From Chloranthus sessilifolius (lineage: Eukaryota; Streptophyta; Magnoliopsida; Chloranthales; Chloranthaceae): a DNA stretch of 64,000 nt. Below the pieces are notes generated by a model. The model saw nothing but the letters and a program-made list of their open reading frames with translations. It ran no database searches and was not told where the DNA came from. The stretch is from positions 149,003,317 through 149,067,316 of the forward strand of contig CM037584.1 in assembly GCA_021018995.1 (NCBI GenBank), read 5' to 3'. Of the stretch, positions 1 to 9,102 are shown piece after piece. A program made the position numbers and the translations under genes. The number at the start of each line of letters is the position of its first letter. The first letter of the stretch is position 1.

Positions 1-222
1 AAGTACATTGGCCTCTCCAAAAAGATAAAATCAGAAGAATACACTGAGCTGCAAAACACTATCCAGGAGAAAGCTCAATCAAGTTCGGACTCCAATACTG
101 ATTCTAGTTCTGATTCTGACAGTGATTCAATTCCGAGCCAATTGAACCAACTTATGATACAGATTTTGACCCCAGTTATTAGATCACATTGTACTTTTCT
201 GTGTTATGAGTTTGTAATATAA
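1..222 (+). pseudogene. C-terminal end of an unidentified ORF in L1
   Basis: Frame 1 is open from the window edge to a TAA at 220-222, giving 73 residues with no start in the window. It begins with a lysine-rich helix-like stretch (KYIGLSKKIKSEEYTEL) followed by an acidic Ser/Asp run (SSSDSDSDS) and a hydrophobic tail. Low-complexity Ser/Asp tails are common in retroelement structural proteins, but I do not recognise a family. It may be the end of a gag or an extra ORF of the element that continues to the left. An intron boundary cannot be excluded. Confidence 0.3.
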
Positions 223-1297
223 CATTCTGTTTCTTCTTGTGTAATTTCTGTGCATTTCTATCTGTCTTCTTGGCATCATGATGTTTTGTTTTTCTTTCTT
301 GCTTATATCGTTTCTCTACTTTGAAACAGTGTGGACCCTGCTCTCCTTTGGTTTGGGGGTATGGCAGGTATGCCAATAAAATAAGTAAGTTAATGCTTGG
401 TGCAGCTTATGATCAGTAGAACTTTGAAAATGAAGTAATTTCACACCTGTTGTTTTGAAAAATGAGGAAGTTAAAACTTTTTAAAATTAATTTCTACTGT
501 AATTCTAATACGTTCATGAAATGAATGTCAGAAAATTTCCAAAAGAAAATTGATGTTTCAGTAAACCTAAAAAGAGAGAAAACAGTGCTGATATACCTCA
601 GGAATTTGATAGAAAACCACACCCAGTGAGATTTGGACCGGAAACGTATTCTTTGGAGGTATGAATTGGCAATTTTTTCTGCTCTAGGGACTGTTTAAAC
701 CTGCTTGTTATCATTAGAAGTTACATATATCCAAGTTGAAATTGTTTGACAGCAATCATGATATCAAAGACATGATGTAGGGCCTTCTTTTGGACAGTTT
801 GAACTTCAAAAAGCCCCACCTTTTAAAAACTGCCCTTGATACACACCATTTGAGCTTTATAAATCAAAGATTTCTTTGAAACCTCATCAACCTCATTTAG
901 CCTAACCCTCACTCTGAGAATTCAGAAGGTAAAGGAAAGAAAGCTGAAGAAAGGTGAGTTGGGTAATAGTTTGGTAAAAGAAAAAGAAAAATAATTGAAG
1001 GCAACGATGTATCAGCAGAAGAAATGGGGCATTCCAGTCAATGTTGATTTGAGAAAATTGGGAGAAGTCATTTCATTGGAAGTTTGAAAAAGAAAGAGAA
1101 AAAGATGGCCACTTTGGCTCTGAAAATTCAAAGAAGAAGATGAAATTGTGCTGAAATAAAGAAGGTGTCCATACCACCTCCTTACCTTGACTGACTTCTA
1201 AAATTTTGAACTCCACTCCAACCCTTTTATTCTTGATAAATTTCACCCATAAGCCACATTACAACCCAAGTTAAAGTCCTTACTGATCAAAGATGGA
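223..1297. other. Decayed L1 interior
   Basis: AT-rich sequence without a long frame. A short open stretch at about 572-659 is flanked by an AG and a GTATG and could be an exon remnant. A Lys/Glu-rich stretch lies at about 925-1150. No domain is recognisable. Confidence 0.4.
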
Positions 1298-1558
1298 TTG
1301 AGCTGTCACATGGAGATAAGGATTTGTGTAATCTATGGTGAAAAGAGCAGTGAATTCGTAACTAAAAGCAATGCCTATGCTCACATATCCTATTTGAGGG
1401 TCAGAATCGCTCTTGAGTCTGTGAAATACTACAACCCTCTTACTTGCATGTTGAGTGAAAACCTGGTGAGAGTTGGGTTTGAAATCGACTCATTTGGGGT
1501 AACATCAAAGGATTCTCAAATAGAAGGCAAGCTGTTCATTAATTTTTCTTGTAAATAA
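1298..1558 (+). pseudogene. Short unidentified ORF in L1
   Basis: An open frame of about 86 codons ends with TAA just before 1560. The first codon in frame is TTG, so the true start or upstream exon is unknown. The product has a middle stretch with alternating hydrophobic residues (YAHISYLRVRIALESV) and the ending GKLFINFSCK. This pattern vaguely recalls a beta-rich movement or coat-like domain, but the resemblance is too weak for a call. It lies about 170 bp before the conserved pre-PPT segment, where some LTR elements carry an extra ORF. It may also be a chance frame. Confidence 0.25.
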
Positions 1559-1724
1559 CTTTTTGACACAAATTGAGTGAATGGTAAAAGGAATTACAAC
1601 AGAATTTTAGTTTTGAACTGATGTTTTCTTGAAAATCTTCTTACAGCCTGACTGATGCAGGTGTGAATAATCTGATTGGATGAAAGTTTGCTTTAACAGA
1701 ACTGCATTGATCTTAACTAATTTA

Positions 1725-1913
1725 TTGAAGAAGTTTGTGGGTACCTTCACTAAAAACCCTCAGGAGACTTCACTCCTCCACTAGGGATCACCTAGGGGTT
1801 TAAAAGGCTTGTTGCATATGCTAAATGCAACTGCGCTCCCTACAAAAATGGCTTTTCATTCTATTTTTAAATTTTGTCTTTGCTCAGGGACTAGCAAAGT
1901 TTAGGTTTGGGGG
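1725..1913 (+). other. Conserved pre-PPT segment and polypurine tract of L1
   Basis: The tract GGTTTGGGGG (1904-1913) directly precedes the LTR start TG, as expected for the plus-strand primer. The 180 bp before it match the reverse complement of 60658-60850, including the block ACTAGGGATCACCTAGGGGT and ACTAGCAAAG. This identifies 1914 as the 5' edge of a 3' LTR. Confidence 0.75.
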
Positions 1914-2218
1914 TGTGTTGAGAACTGGAAAATACCATTTTTCACCCCTTAATCTAGGCCTTGATAGACCCTTGAGAGAACTAAATAAGTGTTTTAAGTG
2001 TTTGTTTTATAGCTAACAATAAAGGCAGGCTTAACCTTGAAAGTAGCTCAAAAGTGCCAAAAAGATGACATTCCATGTCAATCCAAAGGAAGAAGAAGAA
2101 GAAACAACCTCACTAGCTGTTGAAAGGTTCGAATTGAAGAGGCAAAGACGTGGTCTCAACCTTAAAAGAAGTATGGAGCAATTGAACAAAAATGCACTCT
2201 AGTACTTTTCAAGAAAGA

Positions 2219-2420
2219 ACTCGAACTGCTCAAGAAGAACTCAAACTCGCGAAAAAGAACAAAAACTCCAGGCTTAGCTTTCGAAGAGCATCTGAACTCT
2301 TCGAAGAGATGATTTACCTTTTCGAAAAGAAGAAAACTCAATTCGAACAGAACCAGAACCTTGCGAAAAGAGCTTCAGGAGTTACAACACCTTGCGAAAA
2401 GCCCCCTAAACTTTGTGAAA
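2219..2420 (+). promoter_or_regulatory. Phased TTCGAA-type motif array in the L1 U3
   Basis: Nine related sites of the form (T/G)(T/C)(C/G)GAA(A/G)AG occur in 200 bp. TCGA or its variant GCGA starts at 2221, 2249, 2281, 2301, 2322, 2343, 2363 and 2393, with a GTGA variant at 2414. The central run is spaced 20, 21, 21 and 20 bp, about two helical turns. The array lies 350-550 bp upstream of the TATA box. Confidence 0.55.
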
Positions 2421-2633
2421 AGGTATTCTGGAGGTTCTTAGCTTTTGCAAGGGTAATTTAGTAATCTGTTTCATGCGTCCCAATGTATTTAAAAACCTAG
2501 GGACATTCCAGAGGATTCTAAGCATAAAGCGAAGGCATATTCCACCCCACGTGAGCACCTAGAGATGAAATAACTTGGCGAGAACTTCTAGAAACTCTAA
2601 CAGATTGCATAACAGAATTGATGCCTTTTTCAC

Positions 2634-2778
2634 CTGATTGGCTGAACCAGATCGGGGAATTCTGATTGGCCAGAACAGATCTGGATCCTCGTGCTCGACC
2701 ACCATTGGTCAATACAGATCTGAGCACCTCTGATTGGTTGATACACATCTGAGCTGGAGTTGGGGAAAACTATAAATA
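2634..2778 (+). promoter_or_regulatory. L1 LTR core promoter: four ATTGG boxes and TATA
   Basis: ATTGG (CCAAT on the other strand) occurs at 2637, 2665, 2704 and 2733, within imperfect repeats containing CAGATCT, spaced 28, 39 and 29 bp. TATAAATA follows at 2771-2778. This is a classic RNA polymerase II arrangement. Transcription would start about 30 bp downstream and make R-U5. Confidence 0.7.
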
Positions 2779-3732
2779 GACGAACCATTTGCCCAATTGG
2801 GGCATCCAGATTTTGAGTTTCATTCATATTCCCTCATTTCCAAACCAGATAGTTTGTCTGAAATCCCTGTAATAGCTTCACTTTGACTTGCAATTGAGAG
2901 CTGTGAGATATTTCTGTAATTCAAAAGAGAGTTGTATTCAAGACTACAAATCTGAGAGTCATGTAAGTGCTTCTCAGAATTGTAATGGTGGATTCGAATA
3001 GGTTGTCAGAAACCGTATATTCTCAATTGGACTCATGTTAAGGGTTCCTCCGATCTCCTTATTGCATTAGACTCCTTTAGATTTACTATTTTTCATGCAA
3101 TTTCCTTGATTCATTAATCTGTCAATTAGTGTTGGTAACCTAATCTCTCACGGCATTTGTAGTGATGCTTCTTGTTCTAAACTAAGGCTTTGGATTAAAG
3201 ACTATTGGATGGTTTGTGGCCATTAAAGTGGACAGACCATAGCCATGAGCTTAAACCTAATCCTTAAATTAGATTTATTTCCGCTTGTAGCCAGATGAAG
3301 ATTGGATCATCTCTCAGTTGAGCTGCAGTCATTCTCATTAGTTTTCAAGGACCAAATCAAAGTTAGATATTACTTCTCCATTTTTTGTATAAGTTTACCT
3401 CAAACGCTTCCCCAACTCAGATCTGGATCACTTAGTTTAATCTTTACTTTTATCATTTAGTTAATGTGACAAATTCAACCTCCCATCTTATGTGCTTTGT
3501 AGATAGGATCAGAGGTCAAATCTGGTAGCTCAGATCTGGAAGTTTATCTTGCATTTTAGACAAATTCTCTGTGGACGATCTTTCACTCACTTACATTTAA
3601 AACTTGCTACAATTGGCCCTGATCTTGCAGGCTAATTCACTTCTACCTGTGCTGATATTTCTTTACTCTTTTTAATATTCTAGATTCAGTATAATTTAGC
3701 AGTTGCAAACCTATTTTCAAAACACACATAAA

Positions 3733-3779
3733 TCCCGCCTGTCACGCTGGTGACCCGAGTTCGTTCCCCGACAACGGCG
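3733..3779 (+). pseudogene. tRNA-Asp(GTC) 3' half
   Basis: The 47 bp match the 3' half of plant tRNA-Asp from the anticodon arm to the discriminator region: anticodon stem-loop CCCGCCTGTCACGC, variable region GGTGACCC, T arm GAGTTCGTTCC and acceptor CAACGGCG. I count about four differences from the plant tRNA-Asp I recall. The 5' half is absent: the preceding bases are L1 LTR sequence. It is therefore a fragment and not a working tRNA gene. tRNA-Asp is also the primer of Athila-like elements, whose PBS occurs at 44046. Confidence 0.65.
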
Positions 3780-3944
3780 GTAGAGGACAACTCGGATGAA
3801 TTTGACTTTGTGTAACTTGTCAACTTTCACTTTAACTTGAAGGGCGGTTTGTGGGTGCATCCTACGGAGTTTTTGGTTAACAGGTTTTGCATCGAGTTCC
3901 AAGACGAGACAATGTTCTACTAAACTTGGGACTAGATCAGGCAT
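3780..3944 (-). pseudogene. Reverse transcriptase, N-terminal fragment (Tat-H)
   Basis: The minus strand encodes VEHCLVLELDAKPVNQKLRR followed by MHPQTALQVKVKVDKLHKVK and FIRVV. This is the typical start of a Tat/Ogre RT domain, where the family has H-x-L-P-L...KPVKQKLRRM and KVKEEV...FIR. The frame is cut after FIRVV at about 3790, where unrelated sequence with the tRNA-Asp half begins. The palm with its YxDD site is therefore missing and the fragment cannot work. The lineage call rests on the KPV-QKLRRM motif and on the upstream G-patch. Confidence 0.8.
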
Positions 3945-4103
3945 ATCTTCATAGGACCATGCAAAGGAGTCGAGGTGTTCTTGTAGGACTTGTACGATTT
4001 ATTGACATTCCTTGGAGTTGAGAATTGCACTAATTAGTAGTTTCTTAAGTTTTTCTTCAGTGCCAAAGTTGATTTCTTCTGTAGGTTTCGCGGCAGCTTG
4101 GGT
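3945..4103 (-). pseudogene. Decayed protease-RT linker, distal part
   Basis: A short decayed stretch joins the linker ORF to the RT fragment. No motif is visible beyond the flanking frames. Confidence 0.4.
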
Positions 4104-4631
4104 TTACTCGTCGAAATGCTTGATAATCCGTTGGAAGTCCTGTGCCTCCTTAGCGACTGGTGTTTCTTCTTCATCCTCGGTAAGCTCATATACTGTAAAA
4201 TTGTTACACTGGAGATTCAATTTTGCGAAAGGTAGCCCTTCATTGGCATAATTTATGAATGAGAGATCTTTGGTAAGGTGAAGGTCAAGGCTATTGATCC
4301 TTTTCTCAAAGTCACAAAGTATCTCGTCTGGTCTAATCACTGACTTGCTGCTTCGCCTAGACACCTTGCGTCTTTGTGCAGGAGAGGGGATAAAAGCCTT
4401 AGGAGAGAAGTCTCCTTGTTGGTCGCAAACTCGATTCGGGACGAAGGGTTCCCTTTCTTTTCTGGGATTTTCTGACTTTTTTGGATTTTGTATTTTTGAA
4501 TTTTTAGGGTTTTCTTCTTTTTCTATTTTTTTGATTTTTGATAGTAGATATGGTACAAGGTCGATCGCATTAAGAGGCGTCGGGAGAGTTGCTTCCTCTA
4601 ATTGAGGGAGCGAGACGACTGCTGGAGCCAT
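4104..4631 (-). pseudogene. Pol linker ORF between protease and RT (Tat-H)
   Basis: An open frame of 175 codons starts with ATG at 4631. The product begins MAPAVVSLPQLEEATLP, has a Lys/Glu/Asn-rich low-complexity middle (KIKKIEKEENPKNSKIQN) and ends in an acidic stretch with YELTEDEEE. Tat/Ogre polyproteins have such a poorly conserved region between protease and RT. The same region with many stops lies at 9410-9590 in Tat-A, so this is element sequence and not a host gene. The ATG is probably internal to a longer original polyprotein. The function of the linker is not known. Confidence 0.65.
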
Positions 4632-5885
4632 TCGGGCGATTCTTCAAGAAATGTAGACTTGTTCTGAATTTGACATTTTTTTTTTGAAATCCTCATCTAA
4701 TGAGACCTTTTAAATAACTGACGCGGGTGACAGTGGCACTAACGTTCATATTTCCTCCATGACATTGATTGCCTCACCTTGGAAGAAGCTCTGGAGATCG
4801 TAATCAGTCGAACTATCATCTTCTGAGTTATAATACGGTTGCTCTTCTTGTTGAGGGCGATCTCCTAAAGGATCCTCAGGGGTAGTGAGCACTTTCCCTT
4901 GAACCTCATAGTATGTTAGGATAAGCATGCAGGCTCGGCAGTGAGGCTGGTAATGGTGAGATATGTAGGGAGATCCCCAAGGGCATTCCCATCATTCTGG
5001 GTTGGAGTCGAGGCTGGTATTAAACTCATCTTCTTGATCTGAAATGCTTAAAGTCCTAGGTTAGCCTGCTCTGCTAGCTCGAGTGCAGGGAGGTCTATCC
5101 AGTAGTCCTCATCATCACTCGGAACGGGTTGTCATTTTTCCTCGAGAGATTTCAAAAATATTTAGAGTTGTGGCATGTCTGGGGATGGAGGAGTGTCTAA
5201 TTTAAGTTCCTCTTCAAACTCAACGAGGGCAATGTGGGTGTTTCCCCCTAGGTTGACCAAATGGCCGTCAAAATTTTCTTCTTCTTGTGCCGGTAGCTGA
5301 GTTGGTAGGTCATTACTTATTTTTATTGTTACGGGGTCAGAATCATTTGATCCTACTATCGTGGAGTGTCGGATCCAACTAGCGAAGCATTTTAATATGT
5401 AGGTGCATGCCCTACAGTGGGGTTGGTATGGGTGAACGATACAAGGGGAGTCTCACGGGCATTCCCATCCTCCAAGGCCAAGGCCGAGGCGGATGTTATG
5501 CGAGCTAAGACTTCCTAGTGGGGTATCATCCTCTTCCCATGTTAAGTGTAAGTGCTCTTCACTATCTTGCAAGGTAGCTATGTGGAAATCTTTGTCGTTA
5601 GTGGATTCCCAATCTCCCACTTGCGGCTTGAGTTCTAAAGGTTCTTCCTTCTCTTTTCTGTAGCTCCTTAGTGTCAAACAAGGGTTTGACTCTCTCGAGC
5701 GGTTTATCAATATCGTCATTCTGATTGGTTAAATCATTAAATGTTTTGGCCATTTATTCAATTTCTACTTCTTGGGATCTAGGGAAGGACGCTTCCTTCT
5801 GCCTTGGTATATCTACTTTCTTAGTGGTCCCATAGATGAAGTGGTCATATAGAGACCATTTCGGTGAGGTAAGGAGCAAGTCAGC
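4632..5885 (-). pseudogene. Decayed pol linker, proximal part (Tat-H)
   Basis: Several short minus-strand frames, at about 4746-4928 and 5453-5719, encode acidic low-complexity protein such as DDSSTDYDLQSFFQGE. The 4746-4928 part matches 9110-9320 in Tat-A, which confirms its origin. Stops and frame changes separate the pieces. No catalytic motif is expected in this linker. Confidence 0.6.
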
Positions 5886-6170
5886 TTATGGGTCATCCGA
5901 TTGGTAACCTAACCCTATGTTCTTGTGTATTTTCGTTGGGACAACGTGTTTGACGCGACCTTGCATATTTTTACCAAGTTCGGTGTGGGGGATGTACCCG
6001 AGCTGATATATAAGGTCCCACCCTTTTATCACGGTTGAGTTGATGTCATAGAGTTTGGCGAGGTCTAGGCCAGCCTCTCTTCTCATTAATTTTGGTTGAA
6101 GTGTTGGGTGAGAACTAGGAGGGGTAGGGGGACGGACTTCCGTAATGGTTGTCTCAGGGATTTGGGCCTT
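5886..6170 (-). pseudogene. G-patch-like segment of Tat-H pol
   Basis: The frame 6086-5886 encodes a segment with LIYQLGYIPHTELGKNMQGR, then VKHVVPTKIHKNIGLGY. The spacing of aromatic and glycine residues (LGY...LGKN.QGR...GLGY) is that of the G-patch-like motif Tat/Ogre elements carry just after protease. G-patch domains usually bind RNA or RNA helicases. Its role in the retrotransposon is unproven. The sequence toward 6170 is decayed. The location directly after protease fits the family order. Confidence 0.7.
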
Positions 6171-6384
6171 TCAATATGAAATCATGGGCTATCAGAATAC
6201 TCGCAGTGTAATCAGTGTCAATCTCCTGGATGGGTGCATAAGCATATATACGGACAATAGAGTCCTTGTACGAGAATTTGACACATTGATGGAATGTGGA
6301 TGCGACGGCTTTCATTAACTCTAACCTTTTTCTTCCTAAGATAAGATTTTATGTACTAGCGGAGTCAGAAACATGGAAAGTGAC
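6171..6384 (-). pseudogene. Aspartic protease, C-terminal half (Tat-H)
   Basis: The minus strand encodes VTFHVSDSAS near the junction, then NLILGRKRLELMKAVASTFH and QCVKFSYKDSIV. The ILGR motif, followed by a hydrophobic stretch and a TFHQ-type segment, is the conserved second half of the gypsy aspartic protease (usually LLGRPW....STLHQ.LKF). The first half, with the catalytic Asp, lies at 35669-35931. Tat-A inserted between them, so the enzyme is split. The pieces meet at GTGAC, which supports a single insertion event. Confidence 0.8.
6380..6384 (+). repeat. Target site duplication, left copy (GTGAC)
   Basis: GTGAC directly precedes the Tat-A LTR start and is repeated at 35669-35673 directly after the other LTR. 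A 5-bp duplication is normal for gypsy integrase. Confidence 0.9.
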
Positions 6385-6469
6385 TGTAGACACCCCCATT
6401 TTGCCCTCTCAGAATATACAAATTTGTTCAGTCAACCTTTGACCTCATAACCCTAATTGGGACCATATG

Positions 6470-6925
6470 CTGAACCAATAGTATATGGCTGGAAAAGGTT
6501 GAAACAATAGTTATGTGGCTCAAGCCCCATACCCCCGACGTGGGAACCATGCGCTGAAATAATAGTACATAGCTGAACACAGGCTGAAATAATTATTCTG
6601 TGGCTCAGGTCCCAACGTAGGGAGACTATTTATTGAAACAATAGTATATAGTCGGAATGCAGACTGAAACAATAGTCTCGCATTTAAGACCCTTTTACCC
6701 TAATATGGGACTATATACTGAAACAATAGTATATGGCTGAACACAGGCTGAAACAATAGTTCTATGGCTCAGGCCCCATACCCCCGATGTGGGAACCATG
6801 CACTAAAACAATAGTACATGGCTGAGCACAGGCTGAAATAATAGGTCTGTGGCTCAGGTCCCAACGTAGGGAGACTATATACTGAAACAATAGTATATAG
6901 TCGAAATGCAAGCTGAAACAATAGT
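6470..6925 (+). promoter_or_regulatory. CTGAAACAATAGT motif array in the Tat-A U3
   Basis: Twelve copies of a 13-bp motif start at 6470, 6499, 6554, 6584, 6633, 6664, 6718, 6748, 6803, 6833, 6882 and 6913. Spacings alternate between 29-31 and 49-55 bp. Six motifs form a 248-bp unit that occurs twice. Corresponding arrays are present in the other two LTRs (about 33110-33590 and 40930-41400). Confidence 0.85.
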
Positions 6926-6964
6926 CTAGCATTTCAGACCCGACCCGGACCTAGACAACCCCGA

Positions 6965-7401
6965 ATTAAGCGCCTAAAACCAAACGCTCAATTCGATTAC
7001 ACACCAAATCACAAGCGCCCAATCAGTCTCTTCTCATACCAGACTTCCTTTCCCCAGACCAACTCGAGACTCGATCACACACCTGACACCGAATGCACGA
7101 TCAGATTGAGCGCCCCATCACTGGCGTGCAATTGGCCTACGCCCGACCTAGTCTTACAGTCCTTGACCCCGAAGTTTCCTCAATTAAATGCTTTGAGAGT
7201 GTCACTTAATTGGATTATGCACCCCAAAATGGGCGCGCAATTAGTTCTAACACTATTAAGACTAGGAAACTCACTGAGCAAGTCAACCGGTCGCTCACTG
7301 ATTCGGTGACCAACTCAAAGCAATTAAGCACCGGGAAACCGGCTCGCAATTTGATTAAACACCTGAAATAGGGCTTTTAATTAGAGAAAAACCTATAAAA
7401 G
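6965..7401 (+). promoter_or_regulatory. Tat-A LTR promoter: GCGC-AATT motif region and TATA box
   Basis: TATAAAAG at 7394-7401 is conserved at 34037 in the 3' LTR; in the Tat-H LTR the corresponding bases are mutated to ATGAAAG. The 400 bp before it hold about a dozen degenerate copies of a motif such as GGCGCGCAATT or CGCTCAATTCGATTA. The same motif type precedes the antisense TATA boxes at 18056 and 30770. Confidence 0.6.
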
Positions 7402-8859
7402 ATTTTATTCTTAATTCGCCTGAAGAGGCTGGCAATTTTCAAGAGAGAATGAATTTTTTTTTCGATTCCGAAATCGGAGTACTCCAAGAATGAGCATATA
7501 GAGCAACCTAATCATGATTTCGAGATTCAAGCTTCGAATCTTCGAGATTTCTCTCCACAGTCCCGGTCCTAGGTAAAAATTTTAGTTTTAGACTTAAAAT
7601 ATTTCTCTTAGTTTTAATTATAGGTTTTAATTTTCAGTCTGAGACCGTAGCACCCTTTTCAGGCTATAAATTTTTTATATCTCGTTTTAGTTCTCCGAAT
7701 TTAGAACCAATCTTTAATTTGACGGTCTAATTTACCAACCCTAGGCTTTAATTCCATTCTAAAGTCTCAATTTCTAGTCCTATCATCAATTTCTGGTTCT
7801 AGTCCTTGGATTCTAGAACCAGTCTTTAATCATACGGTCTGATTTTTCTCATTTTGGACCTGAATTCAGTCCTAGAAATTTTAGTTTTAATTTTAATTTC
7901 TTGGTTTAATACCTCCAAAAATCCTAAATATTAATTTTAGTTTCTATATTTCTAGTTTCTCAATTTCGTTCATAATTATCACTCCGAAATCGTCTCTGAA
8001 AAATCTAAAATACAATTTTATAATCCTAAATCCAATTTATCTTTAATCTCAAACACCCGATTTGCCCATGGGAGCTTATGGAGGGTACTCGGGAACGAGG
8101 CCAATCCTCCTTAGCATAGCAGGCCTAAAACCCCTTTTTTTTTCTTAAAATTCTAGAATTAATTAATTGCTTTTCTTATCTTTTAGTATAATTAACTAGT
8201 AGATTTATTTTATTTCAGCATAATTAATTAAGTTAATTAGATTTTAGTATGATTAATTAATTTCTTTAAATCCAATTTTTAATTGGTTAATTTCTTGCTT
8301 TAATTAGAATTTCAGTCTGATTAATTCATTGCTTAAATTAGAGTTTTAGTAAAATTGGTTTTCTATTTCAATTAGAATTCTGGTAAGACTGTTATACTTG
8401 ATTTAATTAGAATTCCAATACAACTAGCATACTTGCTCAATTTGAATTTTAGTATAATTAGCATGCTCGATTTAATTAGAGTTTCACCATAACTACTACA
8501 TTGCACTCCTAGTACAATTAGGAAACTTGATCACAATTAGACTTCTAATGGGATTAGGAAACTAAAATCAATTAGACTTCTAATGGGATTAGGACACTTG
8601 ATTAATTAGACTTTCAATAAGGATAGGAATAGTAAAAATTAACTAGACTCTTAATAGGATTAGAATAAACTTATATAATTAAACTCATAACAGAATCATG
8701 GAAGTCTAAACTGATCAGAACCATAAACTAGGAACCTTCCTAGAGAACTTGTATTTGTAACATTCCAAATGCCGCATCGCTAGAGTCCACTAGGATAGAA
8801 TTGGAGCCACTGATTCAACGGGGACTGAGAGGAACCAGAAAAAGCGTGCACCAACAGAC

Positions 8860-8878
8860 TGGCGATCGCGATGGGACA
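8860..8878 (+). other. Primer binding site of Tat-A
   Basis: TGGCGATCGCGATGGGACA lies 3 bp after the LTR end. The same sequence occurs in Tat-H at 38868-38886 (-). The leading TGG pairs with the tRNA CCA end. The primer tRNA was not identified. Confidence 0.8.
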
Positions 8879-8970
8879 CTTTTGCAAACTCTTTTTCTAG
8901 ATAGTTAGTTTTCATCTTATCTCTCTATTTTTCTTTCCATCGTGTCATTTAGATTCCCTTTTATATATAT

Positions 8971-9102
8971 ATGAGTCTTCGTCAAAGACTCGAGATGCCT
9001 GGTATACGAAGGGTGAGTTTAGGAGACCCACCATTGTGGAAATATCATAACAACCCCACGTACGAAGAAGAACCATTTCACAATTATCAACCTTGCTGCT
9101 GA
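8971..9102 (+). pseudogene. Gag N-terminus (Tat-A), truncated
   Basis: ATG at 8971 opens a 43-codon frame beginning MSLRQRLEMPGIRRVSLGDP and containing PPLWKYHNNPTYEEE. It matches the gag start of Tat-H (MSLRQRLEMPNIRR at 38782, -), so the start codon is supported by both copies. The frame ends with TGA at 9100-9102. Right after it the sequence jumps to the protease-RT linker, so most of gag, the zinc knuckle and the protease have been lost in an internal deletion. No product with gag function can come from it. Confidence 0.85.

Larger units (their letters stand above)
1..3728 (+). mobile_element. L1: 3' end of an LTR retrotransposon
   Basis: This is the right end of an LTR element whose left part lies outside the window. 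It has a decayed interior (1-1724), a conserved pre-PPT segment ending in a purine tract (1725-1913), and a long 3' LTR starting TGTGTTGAG at 1914. The pre-PPT segment matches the one of R1 at the other end of the window, so the two belong to related families even though their LTRs look different. The right boundary is uncertain: a CA dinucleotide at 3728 is a plausible LTR end, just before a tRNA fragment. No RT or integrase part is present, so the lineage is not assigned. Confidence 0.7.
1914..3728 (+). repeat. 3' LTR of L1
   Basis: It starts TGTGTTG after a purine tract and most likely ends ACACACA at 3728, giving TG...CA ends with partly inverted termini and a length near 1.8 kb. U3 holds a phased TCGA motif array, four ATTGG (inverted CCAAT) boxes and a TATA box. 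Near the 3' end there is a CTGTGGAC block of the kind often seen in plant gypsy LTRs. The right end is inferred, because no target duplication can be checked. Confidence 0.6.
3780..6384 (-). mobile_element. Tat-H, left segment (pol region)
   Basis: This is the downstream coding part of a (-) Tat/Ogre-type gypsy element. Reading leftwards there are the protease C-terminal half, a G-patch-like segment, a long pol linker and the first part of RT. It continues the element seen at 35669-41478. The break between the segments is the Tat-A insertion, flanked on both sides by GTGAC. On the left the RT is cut off at the tRNA/L1 junction. Confidence 0.85.
6385..8856 (+). repeat. 5' LTR of Tat-A
   Basis: It starts TGTAGACACC and ends CCAACA, 2472 bp. 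It matches the 3' LTR (33029-35668) and the LTR of Tat-H (38890-41478, inverted) along its length. U3 carries the CTGAAACAATAGT array and a GCGC-AATT motif region before the TATA box at 7394. About 180 bp present in the other two LTRs are missing near 8725. Confidence 0.92.

Noticed and set aside
1..3728. An integrated pararetrovirus with a 35S-like promoter was considered for the TATA and long leader-like region.
   Set aside because: The polypurine tract followed by TG, and the match of the pre-PPT segment to R1, support an LTR retrotransposon. No RT or coat motif is present.
3733..3779. Functional tRNA-Asp gene.
   Set aside because: The 5' half (acceptor strand, D arm) and the A and B box layout are missing.
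4012..4605. Plus-strand frames over the Tat-H pol linker.
   Set aside because: They mirror the minus-strand linker, which has a homologue in Tat-A.
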